Assembly (NCBI GenBank): GCA_021442455.1
Contig: JABUSY010000056.1
Coordinates: 1-37,432, forward strand
Source of the DNA: Lachnospiraceae bacterium
Lineage (GTDB): Bacteria > Bacillota > Clostridia > Lachnospirales > Lachnospiraceae
Reading direction: 5' to 3'
Length of the DNA stretch: 37,432 nt
The position numbers and the translations under genes are program-made. A model generated the notes under the pieces. The model was not told where the DNA came from, ran no database searches, and worked only from the letters and a program-made list of their open reading frames with translations. Positions 1 through 9,518 of the stretch are shown in pieces (position 1 is the stretch's first letter; each line of letters begins with the position of its first letter).

Positions 1-1023
1 AAAGAGATTATCAGTGAAATTGTCTTTAATACATCAATGAGTGGATATTTGGAAGTGCTTACCGACCCCTCTTACGCCGGACAGGCTGTCTGCATGACTT
101 ACCCCCTGATAGGAAATTATGGAATTTGTTACGAAGATCAGGAGTCTTTGCGTCCGTGGACTGAGGGTTATATTATTAGAGAGCTTTCCAGGATCCCAAG
201 TAATTTCCGTAGCCAGGATACAATTCAGAATTTTTTGAAGCGGTTTGATATTCCAGGGATTATGAGAATCGATACTCGAGCGCTTACTAAAATATTGAGA
301 GAAAAAGGTACGATGAACGGAATGATTACAACGGATGAGAATTTTGATCTGGCTGTGGTACTTCCAAAATTGAAAGCATATAAGATGGGAAAAGTGGTAG
401 AGAAGGTAACTTGCTCTGAGCCTTCAGTGTTCAAAAAAATTCCTAGGGAAAATAGATACAGGGTGGTGCTGATGGATTTTGGTGTAAAGAGCAATATCCC
501 TAGATCTTTGAATGAGAGAGGATGTCAGGTTACTATCTATCCTGCTCATGCGACAGCTGAGGAAATTCTCGCTGAAAAACCGGACGGTATTATGCTTTCT
601 AATGGGCCTGGAGATCCGAAGGAATGTACTACAATTATAAAAGAAATTAGAAAATTGTATGACGCTAATGTGCCGTTATTTGCTATTTGCTTGGGCCATC
701 AGTTAATGGCTCTCGCCACGGGCGCGGACACGAAAAAGATGAAATATGGGCATCGGGGAGGTAACCACCCGGTCAAGGATCTTTCTACCGGCCGTGTCTA
801 CATCACTTCCCAAAACCATGGTTACATGGTAGATACGGAAACTCTTGACTCGTCTATAGCGATTCCTGCATTCATTAATGTCAATGATGGGACGAATGAA
901 GGGCTGCGGTACCTGGGAAAGGAAATTTTTACTGTACAGTATCATCCGGAGGCGTGTCCGGGGCCGCAAGATTCTGTATATTTGTTTGATCGTTTTATTG
1001 AGATGATGGGAGGAAACAAATAA
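1..1023 (+). CDS. carA: Carbamoyl phosphate synthetase small (glutaminase) subunit, 5'-truncated by the window
   Basis: Glutamine amidotransferase subunit that hydrolyses glutamine and passes ammonia to CarB for carbamoyl phosphate synthesis (arginine and pyrimidine pathways, cytosol). The frame is open from base 1. The residues before the first ATG (base 37) read as the conserved EIVFNTSMSGY segment, so the true start lies upstream and about 20-30 residues are missing. The N-terminal CPSase domain is followed by a class I GATase domain. Visible catalytic elements are the nucleophile Cys in AICLGHQ (bases 688-690), the SNGPGDP oxyanion loop, and His and Glu in YHPEA (bases 943-951). The TAA stop overlaps the carB ATG by one base, so the two are translationally coupled. 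No missing key residue was seen in the visible part. Identity is secure. Confidence 0.97.
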   Translation, partial: KEIISEIVFNTSMSGYLEVLTDPSYAGQAVCMTYPLIGNYGICYEDQESLRPWTEGYIIRELSRIPSNFRSQDTIQNFLKRFDIPGIMRIDTRALTKILREKGTMNGMITTDENFDLAVVLPKLKAYKMGKVVEKVTCSEPSVFKKIPRENRYRVVLMDFGVKSNIPRSLNERGCQVTIYPAHATAEEILAEKPDGIMLSNGPGDPKECTTIIKEIRKLYDANVPLFAICLGHQLMALATGADTKKMKYGHRGGNHPVKDLSTGRVYITSQNHGYMVDTETLDSSIAIPAFINVNDGTNEGLRYLGKEIFTVQYHPEACPGPQDSVYLFDRFIEMMGGNK

Positions 1024-4000
1024 TGCCTAAAAATCCGTATATTAAAAAAGTTTTAGTTATCGGTTCTGGACCGATAGTCATCGGACAGGCCGCAGAATTT
1101 GATTATGCAGGGACGCAGGCTTGCCGTTCTCTAAAGGAGGAAGGTTTGGAGGTTCTCCTGCTTAATTCTAATCCGGCCACCATCATGACTGATAAAGACA
1201 TTGCAGATCAAGTATATATTGAGCCTTTAACACTTGAAGTGGTAGAGCAATTGATCATCAAAGAAAAGCCTGATAGTGTTTTGCCTACCCTTGGAGGGCA
1301 GGCAGGACTGAATCTGATTATGGAACTAGCAGAGAGAAAATTTTTGAAAGAACATAATGTGCGGTTGATTGGTACTACTCCTCAAACTATTCGGAAAGCA
1401 GAGGATCGTCAAGAATTCAAGAATACGATGGAGAAAATCGGAGAACCGCTAGCGGCGTCCAAAGTAGTCACTAATCTGGAAGATGGGATTGCGTTCACCA
1501 ATACGATTGGCTATCCGGTTGTGCTCCGTCCGGCCTATACGCTGGGAGGTAGCGGAGGAGGCATCGCCAATAATGAAGTAGAGCTGACAGAGATATTGTT
1601 TAATGGCCTGCGGCTCTCTAGGGTAGGTGAAGTTCTGGTAGAGCGGTGCATTGCTGGATGGAAAGAGATTGAATATGAAGTGATGCGCGACGGCGCCGGT
1701 AACTGTATCACTGTCTGTAATATGGAAAATATTGATCCAGTGGGCGTGCACACCGGTGATTCGATTGTAGTAGCCCCCTCTCAGACATTGGGGGAAAAGG
1801 AATATCAGATGCTGCGTACTTCCGCTTTACATATTATCAGCGAATTGGAAATAACAGGAGGATGCAATGTGCAGTATGCTCTCCATCCAGAAAGTTTTGA
1901 ATACTGTGTCATTGAGGTAAATCCTCGTGTGAGTCGCTCCTCTGCGCTGGCTTCTAAGGCGACAGGCTATCCTATCGCCAAAGTAGCGGCCAAAATAGCT
2001 CTTGGCTATACTTTGGATGAGATTCCTAACGCTATTACAAAGAAAACTTATGCCAGTTTTGAACCTATGTTGGACTATTGCGTGGTAAAAATGCCACGGT
2101 TACCCTTCGACAAGTTCATCAGCGCGAAGCGGACACTAACTACGCAGATGAAGGCTACCGGAGAGGTAATGAGCATATGTAATAATTTCGAAGGTGCTCT
2201 CATGAAAGCTATACGTTCTCTGGAACAGCATGTAGATTCATTGTTATCCTATGATTTCACAAAACTTTCTGAAGAACAGCTAACGAAGGAAATGGAAGTT
2301 GTGGACGATATGAGGATCTGGAAAATTGCTGAGGCTGTTCGTCGCGGAGTTTCCTATCAAAAAATTCATGATATCACGCAGATAGATAACTGGTTTATTG
2401 ATAAGATTGCGATACTAGTAGAGATGGAACAAGCGTTGAAGTGCAAAGTTCTGACGGAAGAATTATTGTGGGAGGCCAAGCGAATGGAATTTCCCGATTA
2501 TCTAATTGGGAGTTTAACCGGAAAAACAGAGGAAGAAATTAAAATGCTAAGAAAAGGATATGGAATCACGGCTACCTACAAGATGGTTGATACCTGCGCG
2601 GCAGAGTTTGCGGCATCGACACCTTATTACTATTCGGTGTATGGAGGAGAGAATGAGGCTGTCATGACAAACGGAAGGAAAAAAGTTCTGGTGCTTGGTT
2701 CTGGACCCATACGGATCGGGCAAGGCATTGAATTTGATTTTTGTTCAGTACACTGTACCTGGGCATTTTCCAGGGAAGGTTATGAAACTATCATCATTAA
2801 CAACAATCCGGAAACCGTTAGTACAGACTTTGATATTGCGGATAAGCTGTATTTTGAACCGCTGACGCCGGAGGATGTGGAAAATGTAGTGAATATCGAA
2901 CATCCAGATGGTGCTGTTGTTCAATTCGGAGGTCAAACTGCCATTAAGCTAACAGAAGCCTTAATCCGGATGGGAGTGAAAATTTTTGGAACCTCCGCTG
3001 AAGATGTAGACGCGGCAGAAGATCGTGAGCTGTTTGATCAGATTCTTCAAAAATGTGAGATTCCTCGGGCTATCGGTCATACGGTATTTACCGCGGAAGA
3101 AGCAAAACAGGCGGCTCATGAGCTGGGTTATCCGGCACTTGTCCGCCCTTCTTACGTGCTCGGCGGTCAAGGTATGAAAATTGCTATCAATGATGAGGAT
3201 ATTGAGCAATACATCGGTGTCATCAATCGTTACACTCAGGAGCATCCGATCCTTGTGGACAAATATTTAGAAGGAAAGGAAATAGAGGTGGATGCCATTT
3301 GTGACGGAGAGCATATCTTAATTCCGGGCATCATGGAACACATTGAGCGTTCAGGCATCCATTCCGGTGATAGTATTTCCGTATATCCGTCCCAAAGGCT
3401 TAGTGAAAAAGTCAAGACCATGATCGTGGAATATAGCAGACGTTTGGCCAGTTCTCTGCACGTGCTTGGAATGATCAATATTCAGTTCATTGTGTATCAA
3501 GAAGACGTTTATGTAATCGAAGTAAATCCACGTTCTTCACGGACGGTTCCATATATCAGTAAGGTGACAGGAATACCGATTGTGTCGCTGGCCACAAAAG
3601 TTATCCTTGGGCATAAGATTAAAGATCTGGGCTATAAACCAGGGCTTCAGAAGGAAGCAGATTATATTGCCGTTAAAATGCCGGTATTCTCTTTTGAAAA
3701 GATCCGAGGAGCCGATATCAGCTTGGGTCCAGAGATGAAATCTACCGGAGAATGCTTGGGGATTGCCCACACTTTCGATGAAGCTCTATACAAGGCGTTT
3801 TTGGGAGCCGGAATCAACCTTCCCAAGTACAAGAACATGATTATAACTGTCAGGGATAGCGAACAACTGAACATCATACCGATCGCACAGCGTTTTGAAA
3901 ACTTGGGTTATCGAATTTATGCCACCAGAAGTACTGCAAAGGTGCTGCAGGAGAACGGTATAAAAGCTATCCGGATAAATAAGATCGAACAGGCTAGCCC

Positions 4001-4229
4001 GAATCTGATGGATCTAATCCTTGGGCATAAAATCGATCTGGTTATCGATATTCCAGAGCAGGGTATTGAACATGCCAAAGATGGTTTTGTGATCCGGAGA
4101 AAGGCAATAGAGACAGGTGTTAATGTGCTCACTGCCCTAGATACGGCGGCGGCGCTGATAACGTCCTTAGAAAATACAGATATCAAGAAATTGGAGTTCA
4201 TAGACATTGCGACTGTCGACAGAAGATGA
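1023..4229 (+). CDS. carB: Carbamoyl phosphate synthetase large subunit
   Basis: Makes carbamoyl phosphate from bicarbonate, ammonia (from CarA) and two ATP. At 1068 residues it is full length for the family. Two homologous synthetase halves are visible, each opening with a GSGP-IGQ nucleotide-fold motif (residues about 12-20, and again near 560) and each carrying an ATP-grasp domain with an EVNPR motif. The oligomerisation region lies between them. The C-terminal MGS-like allosteric domain (about 935-1068) keeps the YATRSTA segment and nearby lysines that in this family contact UMP. The ATG overlaps the carA stop in the arrangement TAATG, so it is expressed as part of a carAB operon whose promoter is outside the window. 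The gene ends with TGA, and no terminator hairpin is evident in the following 248 bases. Nothing abnormal was found. Confidence 0.98.
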   Translation: MPKNPYIKKVLVIGSGPIVIGQAAEFDYAGTQACRSLKEEGLEVLLLNSNPATIMTDKDIADQVYIEPLTLEVVEQLIIKEKPDSVLPTLGGQAGLNLIMELAERKFLKEHNVRLIGTTPQTIRKAEDRQEFKNTMEKIGEPLAASKVVTNLEDGIAFTNTIGYPVVLRPAYTLGGSGGGIANNEVELTEILFNGLRLSRVGEVLVERCIAGWKEIEYEVMRDGAGNCITVCNMENIDPVGVHTGDSIVVAPSQTLGEKEYQMLRTSALHIISELEITGGCNVQYALHPESFEYCVIEVNPRVSRSSALASKATGYPIAKVAAKIALGYTLDEIPNAITKKTYASFEPMLDYCVVKMPRLPFDKFISAKRTLTTQMKATGEVMSICNNFEGALMKAIRSLEQHVDSLLSYDFTKLSEEQLTKEMEVVDDMRIWKIAEAVRRGVSYQKIHDITQIDNWFIDKIAILVEMEQALKCKVLTEELLWEAKRMEFPDYLIGSLTGKTEEEIKMLRKGYGITATYKMVDTCAAEFAASTPYYYSVYGGENEAVMTNGRKKVLVLGSGPIRIGQGIEFDFCSVHCTWAFSREGYETIIINNNPETVSTDFDIADKLYFEPLTPEDVENVVNIEHPDGAVVQFGGQTAIKLTEALIRMGVKIFGTSAEDVDAAEDRELFDQILQKCEIPRAIGHTVFTAEEAKQAAHELGYPALVRPSYVLGGQGMKIAINDEDIEQYIGVINRYTQEHPILVDKYLEGKEIEVDAICDGEHILIPGIMEHIERSGIHSGDSISVYPSQRLSEKVKTMIVEYSRRLASSLHVLGMINIQFIVYQEDVYVIEVNPRSSRTVPYISKVTGIPIVSLATKVILGHKIKDLGYKPGLQKEADYIAVKMPVFSFEKIRGADISLGPEMKSTGECLGIAHTFDEALYKAFLGAGINLPKYKNMIITVRDSEQLNIIPIAQRFENLGYRIYATRSTAKVLQENGIKAIRINKIEQASPNLMDLILGHKIDLVIDIPEQGIEHAKDGFVIRRKAIETGVNVLTALDTAAALITSLENTDIKKLEFIDIATVDRR

Positions 4230-4477
4230 TGTTTTTAGAGCAAAGTGAAGGTAGGAGTTTATTGTTTTTTATTATTCTAGGTAGGATCATCAGGTTATAT
4301 AACTGGAGAATGGATAATTACTGAATGGACTTAGTTAAAATATATTGTTAGTGTGGAGGAGGAGATTCACTTCCAATTCTTGGCAAAACATAATTTGTGT
4401 TTTTACTTTTATGAGTTTTGTTATATATTGATTCTCAATTAAGACGAGTGATTACGTGAGATCGGAGAGATAGATAC

Positions 4478-5386
4478 ATGAGTTTGATTGAATGGGTTAA
4501 AGTGTTCGTTCTTGGTATCGTAGAGGGAATCACAGAGTGGTTGCCTATTAGCAGTAGTGGTCATCTGATGCTAGTGGGGAATTTGTTGAAACTGAATGTT
4601 AGTGATGCGTTTATGGAGATGTTTAACGTGGTGATACAATTAGGAGCAATCATGGCAGTGGTCGTGTTGTATTTCAATTACCTATGGCCATTTCATACGA
4701 ACAAGATCAATTCAGTTCGTAGTTGCTGTTCGCATTCAGTTGAAAATATGGTCCCAAAGAAATTTCGGAGATTATTTGTCAATCAATATTTTTGTATAGA
4801 CAAAATTGTCATGTGGCTGAAAATTGCAATATCCTGTATACCAGGATTACTGGTTGGCCTGTCATTGAATGATTGGTTGAAGAAGCATATACAACATACG
4901 ATTTTGGTGGCAGTTATGTTAATTGTTTATGGTGTTCTGTTTTTGTTAGTGGAGCAATATAACCAAAAGAAGAAGCCACGGATTTCAAGAATCAGTCAAA
5001 TTACATGTAAGGATGCGTTGGTTATTGGATTTTTCTAGGCATTGGCGATCGTTCCTGGCACATCGCGTTCAGGTATAACGATTGTTGGTGGGATACTGAT
5101 CGGGATATCCAGGATTTTAGCGGTGGAATATACCTTCTATTTGGCTGTTCCTACAATACTGGGTGCGTCAGCAATTAAGTTAGTGAAGTTTGGATTTAAT
5201 TTTACGAAAGTGGAAATGCTGGTGCTCATTATTGGAATGGTGGTAGCATTTCTGGTGTCTATCATGGGGATTAGATTTCTGATGAGCTATATTAAACACC
5301 ATGATTTCAAGGTGTTCGGATGGTATAGGATTGTACTGGGGGTCTTGGTGATCGTTCTGTTTGTAGCGAGAATATTGAAAAACTGA
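4478..5386 (+). pseudogene. uppP: Undecaprenyl-diphosphatase (BacA/UppP), interrupted by an in-frame TAG
   Basis: Membrane phosphatase that recycles undecaprenyl pyrophosphate, the lipid carrier for peptidoglycan, and whose overexpression gives bacitracin resistance. Start ATG is at 4478 after GGAGAG. Family signatures are present: EGITEW and LPISSSGHL near residues 16-30, and PGTSRSG followed by a [12 protein letters not shown] segment. The frame runs straight through both parts but is cut by TAG at 5036-5038, in GFF-stop-ALAIVPG. The homologous position is normally Gln (FQALA), so one CAG-to-TAG transition explains it. Without the stop the protein would be about 302 residues, slightly long because the first cytoplasmic loop (about residues 75-105) carries extra residues. 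Translation from 4478 alone gives 186 residues lacking the PGTSRSG active-site loop. A nonsense mutation is the simplest reading. Sequencing error, suppression or readthrough are alternatives. Confidence 0.9.
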
Positions 5387-5490
5387 GTTACAGTTGCAGC
5401 GCTTTTGTCATGTGTTATCATAATAAAAAAAGTAATTTGAGATGGCATAATGGCATAAAAAAATCAATAGAGAATGGATTAAATGAAGCG

Positions 5491-5497
5491 AAGGAGG
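5491..5497 (+). promoter_or_regulatory. Strong Shine-Dalgarno that points to a non-ATG start
   Basis: AAGGAGG is complementary to the 16S rRNA 3' end. Seven bases after it lies ATT (5505), and ten bases after it CTG (5508), both in frame with the PF06695-type membrane protein that follows. There is no ATG or GTG at the expected distance. The first in-frame ATG (5541) lies inside the conserved SMVPLIELRGAIP segment. Confidence 0.6.
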
Positions 5498-5507
5498 AAG
5501 GCTTATT

Positions 5508-5987
5508 CTGCGATACTATATAATTACATTTTTGCTCTCTATGGTTCCGCTTATTGAACTGAGAGGGGCGATTCCGATTGCTGTTGGCATGGGTGTTCCG
5601 CTTATTTCGGCCTATATCATTGCTGTGCTGGGAAACATATTGCCTGTGCCGTTTATTTATTGTTTTGCCAGAAAGATATTACTTTGCGGAAACACCAAAA
5701 GGGGGTTTAATTTTTTTCTACGTTTTTGGTTTAAAAAAGGTGAATTGAACAGTAGGAAACTGAGGGAAAAGGCAGGTAAGAAGCTATTTATAGCCTTGAT
5801 GTTATTCGTGGGATTTCCACTTCCTGGGACAGGTGCCTGGACCGGCATATTGGTAGCCAGCATGTTGGACATGGATTTTAAAAAAAGTGTTATTGCTGTG
5901 ATTGGAGGCGTTCTGATGGCTGGAGCCATTATGGGAGTTGTATCAACCGGCCTGTTCGGAGTGATTGGAAGCATTTTGGATAAGTGA
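5508..5987 (+). CDS. Small multi-drug export-like membrane protein (PF06695 family), start uncertain
   Basis: Integral membrane protein of the Sm_multidrug_ex family. The family name implies export, but the substrate is not established. The sequence shows the family hallmark SMVPLIELRGAIPIA at the N-terminus, a long hydrophobic segment around GVPLISAYIIAVLG, a basic cytoplasmic loop, the conserved FVGFPLPGTGAWTG motif, and a glycine-rich last helix ending in SILDK. About 159 residues if begun at the CTG at 5508, which is normal for the family. The alternatives are ATT at 5505 and TTG at 5532. The CTG start is chosen because the AAGGAGG at 5491 fits it and because the residues from there extend the first hydrophobic helix. 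The original ATG may have mutated, in which case this gene too is decaying or weakly expressed. It follows the broken uppP by about 120 bases. Confidence 0.75.
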   Translation: MRYYIITFLLSMVPLIELRGAIPIAVGMGVPLISAYIIAVLGNILPVPFIYCFARKILLCGNTKRGFNFFLRFWFKKGELNSRKLREKAGKKLFIALMLFVGFPLPGTGAWTGILVASMLDMDFKKSVIAVIGGVLMAGAIMGVVSTGLFGVIGSILDK

Positions 5988-6046
5988 TGGGCAGAAGCAC
6001 ACCTTTTTCAAGAAAATACAAACAAAGGACAGAAAAAAAAGTAGCA

Positions 6047-6399
6047 ATGACTCAAGAACTACATAATAGAGGTTATAACTGTGCGTATGTAGTGTGCTGT
6101 GTCTATTGTGATTTTGTGCATTAGCGAAGATGAGATGTTGTGTATGACGAAAGTTTCTAAATTTGGTATGGGTATGCATAAACAAAATCTGTGAGCGCAT
6201 AACAGGTGTAATCACATTGGAAAGCAATAAAGAACAGCTTTGGTTGTAACAATCTCAACAATTTCGCAAGAAAGAAAGTTTCTTAATAAGTTGTCAGAAA
6301 AAATACTTTTGCGATTTGAAGTAATTTTTAAAATGTGGATATAGGTAAAGTAATTAAAGTATCGATTGTATGAGAGATGCGGCAGAGCTTCTGGCATAA
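6047..6399 (+). pseudogene. Decayed C_GCAxxG_C_C family protein
   Basis: This is a remnant of a small cysteine-rich putative redox protein of the C_GCAxxG_C_C family, common in anaerobic Clostridia. Read with frame changes, + strand segments follow the family order. From ATG 6047: MTQELHNRGYNCAYVVCC (family: GYNCAQAV). Then, after a shift near 6120: SEDEMLCM and KFGMGM (family: FGGGMG). Then ERITGVITLES (family: CGAVTGA). Then QFRKKESFL with a downstream Cys. Last comes CMRDAAELLA ending in TAA at 6397. The total length, about 117 codons, is close to the family size. At least two frameshifts and internal stops make it non-functional. The match is my own reading of scattered motifs. The GYNCA and CxxDAAELL ends are the strongest anchors. 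Confidence 0.65.
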
Positions 6400-9068
6400 A
6401 ATGTTTACGAATGCAAGATTTTATTATTAGAGAAAAAAATCATGGAAGAAATCCTCTAATAATTTTTGAATATCAATGCATACTTGAATAAAACAAAAGA
6501 TCAAAAAATAATGAATAAGTTTGTCTTCCTTTCTACTCTAATAGAGCAGTGAGGGTGTGGATGAAAAAAACATTTCATACAATGCTAGTGCTAGAGTTAT
6601 GGTGGAAGAGTTGAAATGAAGGCCAGTTTTACTGTGTTATAGAATGTTTTTATTGTGGAATGCCTTGTTGTGATGGTAAACAAGAAGTACAAAAGTAGTG
6701 ACTTTATGGATGGTATAGTATTTTAAAAAATCGATAAGAATCAGATATGAGAGCTATTTGAAAACTTGCTTCAGAAGTGCTTGATTGATAATGGAAATTA
6801 TGTGGGAGTTGTGAAGAGAAAGCTGCGGGGAAGTATTTGTCTTATTGAATTTTCGATAAAAATTTTGTTACTATACGGAACAAGGAAAAAGAATATGAAC
6901 ATAGATTTAGTAGAGGCAATTAAAAAAACGATCACCGGGAAGTCAAGCAGACAATGAAACGGTAATTGTACTAAGAGATATAAAATATATAGTTGCAATA
7001 TCGGCATGAAACATATTAATAGCTGATCTTTCTGGTATATGCCCATTGCTTATGCTTATAAGGGAAGGGAGTGTACGGTGCTGATCAGTGGAGCAATAGG
7101 GAAATCTCAAATGTAAGAGTCTGATCAAATTACCTTGCTAGCAGCAGAAAAAATTGTGTTTTTTATGCTGTGTTATCTGCTGATGTGGATAGTATGGAGC
7201 ATTGTTTCTTTTCAGCTTTTCCTGGCACGTTTTCGAAGGTTAACTGTCGTGCGGAAAGAAGCTTGGGTGACAGATTCGGTGGAGAAGAGTTTGGTAGCAT
7301 AGGAACAGGTTAATTTTTAATATGGCATACGAATGATTTCACAGGAAGATATATGTGGCAGATGAAATGATTGTTTCGCTTTAGAAATGGAAAACAGAGA
7401 CATCAAGAAGAGTAGCTAACTGCTTCTTCGGACGAACTAGGATGTGATCTTTTATCAACGGATTACGGTCGCCTTGCTTGATAAAATTACGGAAATTCGG
7501 AATCAGTTTACTATTGATGGTGTAAAAGAATGACATATATCTATACTGAATCAACTTTTGATGAAATAGATTGTAAGAGAAGGCAAGTATATATACAAAT
7601 TTGTAGGCCAATGTTTTGGACATTGTTTGTGGTATTTGCGAAGATTTAGATATTGAGATACTGAAAAAAGAAATTGAAATTCTTGGCTTTATACTCTACA
7701 AAGTTAGTTTTTCGGACGACATCATATCATATAGAGAAAATGACTGAGAAGGTTTACTTCTCAGAGGATAATCGGCAATATACTCTAATATTAGCAAGAA
7801 GCATGGGGCATGCCTATAGATGAGCAGATGGCTTGTCCAGATGCAGCAGGTGTCAGTATTTTCTAGACAGCATTCAAAGATCAGGACCAAGAGGAAAGCT
7901 TGTCGAATTTCTGATCGAACTGTGCAATGAAATTGATACATTTTTGCTTACCGGGCGACAGCCGGATATCTTTGTAGATATGAAATTTTAGTCTGTTTTT
8001 TCCGGGAAGGGATGGTATATCACTTTTTGTGAAGGGTCGGATAAACATTCAATCAAAAACATTGGAGCTAGAGATGAAGAATGTAGAAGAACGAATTTGA
8101 CAAATCGATAAAGACTTGAAATGTGTTAACATAAATACTTTCCTGAACCATCAAATGGATGTAGATTTGTTTCATGAAATGGACAAGGCATTTCCATGAC
8201 TTTTTTATGGAGCGTTTTAGTGCCATTAATAAGATTTTTTACGAATTAAGTCGTTTAGGATAAAGATTAGCTGCACTATGATGTAATATTTTCAGATTCT
8301 GCTGTGATCATTTGTCAAAAAGAAACAGAGTTTGGATATAGACAAAGACGGTCATTCAATAGAAATAAAATTCTTTTCCATAGACAGGTCAAAATATATT
8401 TTGCCAACAGATCACGCTGATGCTTGACAATTTTTTGGCTAACGATTGTCTCATGCGAGGACTGATCAGTATGATTCAAAGCGAGAATGTGATAGTCAAA
8501 AGAATGTGCCTTACTCTTGAGAAGGGTCAGTAGTCTGACATTAAGATGCTTTAGGAAGAAAAAATTTGTTTAGAATTCTTGACGTTCATCGAGTTTCATG
8601 TTTGATAAAACTAGGAGCATACTATTCCTGAAACAATGACAGTCGTATTTCGATAAGGGGTGCCTGGTGTGATTTTTTCGTTTCGCCTGGGCCATGTAGT
8701 TGAATGCCATGAGGCTAACCGAATGAATGAAAAATTACTAGAATGTATGGTGAAAATGGATTGAATGCCATGAAATTCGGTTGGATTTGCAATTTTCGAA
8801 AGACGCGAGTATAACTGAAGAAGCATCAAACTTTCATGTTCGCTGATGCAGATTTGCAGGGTTGGGAACGATCAGCCCAGTGATCTGGAAGTGATATAAT
8901 TGAATTTAATATTTGAGAGAGACGATGAGAAGCAGATACAGTAGATATTGATAATTGCTTTTTATTTCCAATCAATGAGGCGCATGATAGTATATGATTG
9001 GCTTGAAGAGGTTGGATTTGAGAATTGAGAAAAGAAATTTGCATATTTAAGAAGTGAGATTTAATGAT
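6400..9068. other. Gene-free, stop-ridden stretch (decayed DNA)
   Basis: No intact gene is supported on either strand. Short open stretches exist but lack ribosome binding sites and recognisable domains. Bases 7158-7305 hold a possible GGDEF-domain remnant (listed separately). A second, weaker echo (LDNF..ND near 8425, FRLG near 8686, ADADLQ near 8845) could be another such domain, but the spacings do not fit. The region probably contains several dead genes, most no longer identifiable by eye. Confidence 0.6.
7158..7305 (+). pseudogene. Possible remnant of a GGDEF (diguanylate cyclase) domain
   Basis: In the frame starting at 7158 the translation reads AVLSADVDS and then, about 30 residues on, DRFGGEEFGSI before a TAA. 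Diguanylate cyclase domains contain an aspartate-rich D-D/DxDxFK motif followed about 40 residues later by RxGGDEF or RxGGEEF, the catalytic signature for making cyclic di-GMP. The GGEEF match with its preceding Arg-Phe is literal. The spacing is about nine residues short and the FKxxND part is not recognisable, so the copy is damaged. There is no start, no ribosome binding site and no continuous flanking frame. A chance match cannot be excluded. Confidence 0.4.
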
Positions 9069-9518
9069 ATGAAGTGTCCATTTTGTAATCAGGATAATAC
9101 ACGGGTAGTGGATTCACGTCCGGTGGAGGATAATAACGTCATCCGTCGACGAAGAATGTGTGATGAATGTGGAAAACGGTTTACTACTTATGAGAAGGTG
9201 GAGACAATTCCAATGATTGTAATTAAAAAGGATCAGAACAGGGAAAAGTATGAGCGTTCCAAGATCGAAGGGGGAGTACTTAGAGCCTGTCACAAGCGGC
9301 CTGTTTCGGTGCAGAAGATCAATGAGCTGGTAGATCATGTAGAGATAGAAATCTTTAATTTAGAAGAGAAGGAGATTTCCAGTACGGTCATCGGGGAACT
9401 AGTGATAAATCATCTAAAAGCTCTAGACCCTGTGGCTTATGTGCGTTTTGCCTCTGTATACCGAGAATTTAAGGACGTAAATACTTTTATGGACGAATTG
9501 AAAAAGATGCTGCAATAA
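9069..9518 (+). CDS. nrdR: Transcriptional repressor NrdR of ribonucleotide reductase genes
   Basis: Nucleotide-sensing repressor that binds NrdR boxes upstream of ribonucleotide reductase operons. 149 residues, the usual length. The start ATG at 9069 gives the canonical MKCPFC N-terminus. An in-frame GTG at 9054 would add five residues and is rejected. Residues 3-34 form a zinc ribbon with Cys3, Cys6, Cys31 and Cys34, including the VVDSRPVEDNNVIRRRRMC segment. The remainder is the ATP-cone domain (about residues 49-139) that senses ATP/dATP. The ribosome binding site is weak (AAGTGAG, 9052-9058). The gene stands alone between two decayed regions, with no ribonucleotide reductase in the window. 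Confidence 0.96.
   Translation: MKCPFCNQDNTRVVDSRPVEDNNVIRRRRMCDECGKRFTTYEKVETIPMIVIKKDQNREKYERSKIEGGVLRACHKRPVSVQKINELVDHVEIEIFNLEEKEISSTVIGELVINHLKALDPVAYVRFASVYREFKDVNTFMDELKKMLQ

Noticed and set aside
5036..5038. Genome-wide reassignment of TAG to glutamine
   Set aside because: Twenty intact genes contain no internal TAG although CAG is common in them, fabZ ends in TAG, and the decayed regions contain all three stop codons plus frameshifts.
8420..8890. Second GGDEF domain remnant
   Set aside because: LDNF..ND, FRLG and ADADLQ phrases exist, but the distances between them do not match a GGDEF domain and the GGDEF motif itself is absent.
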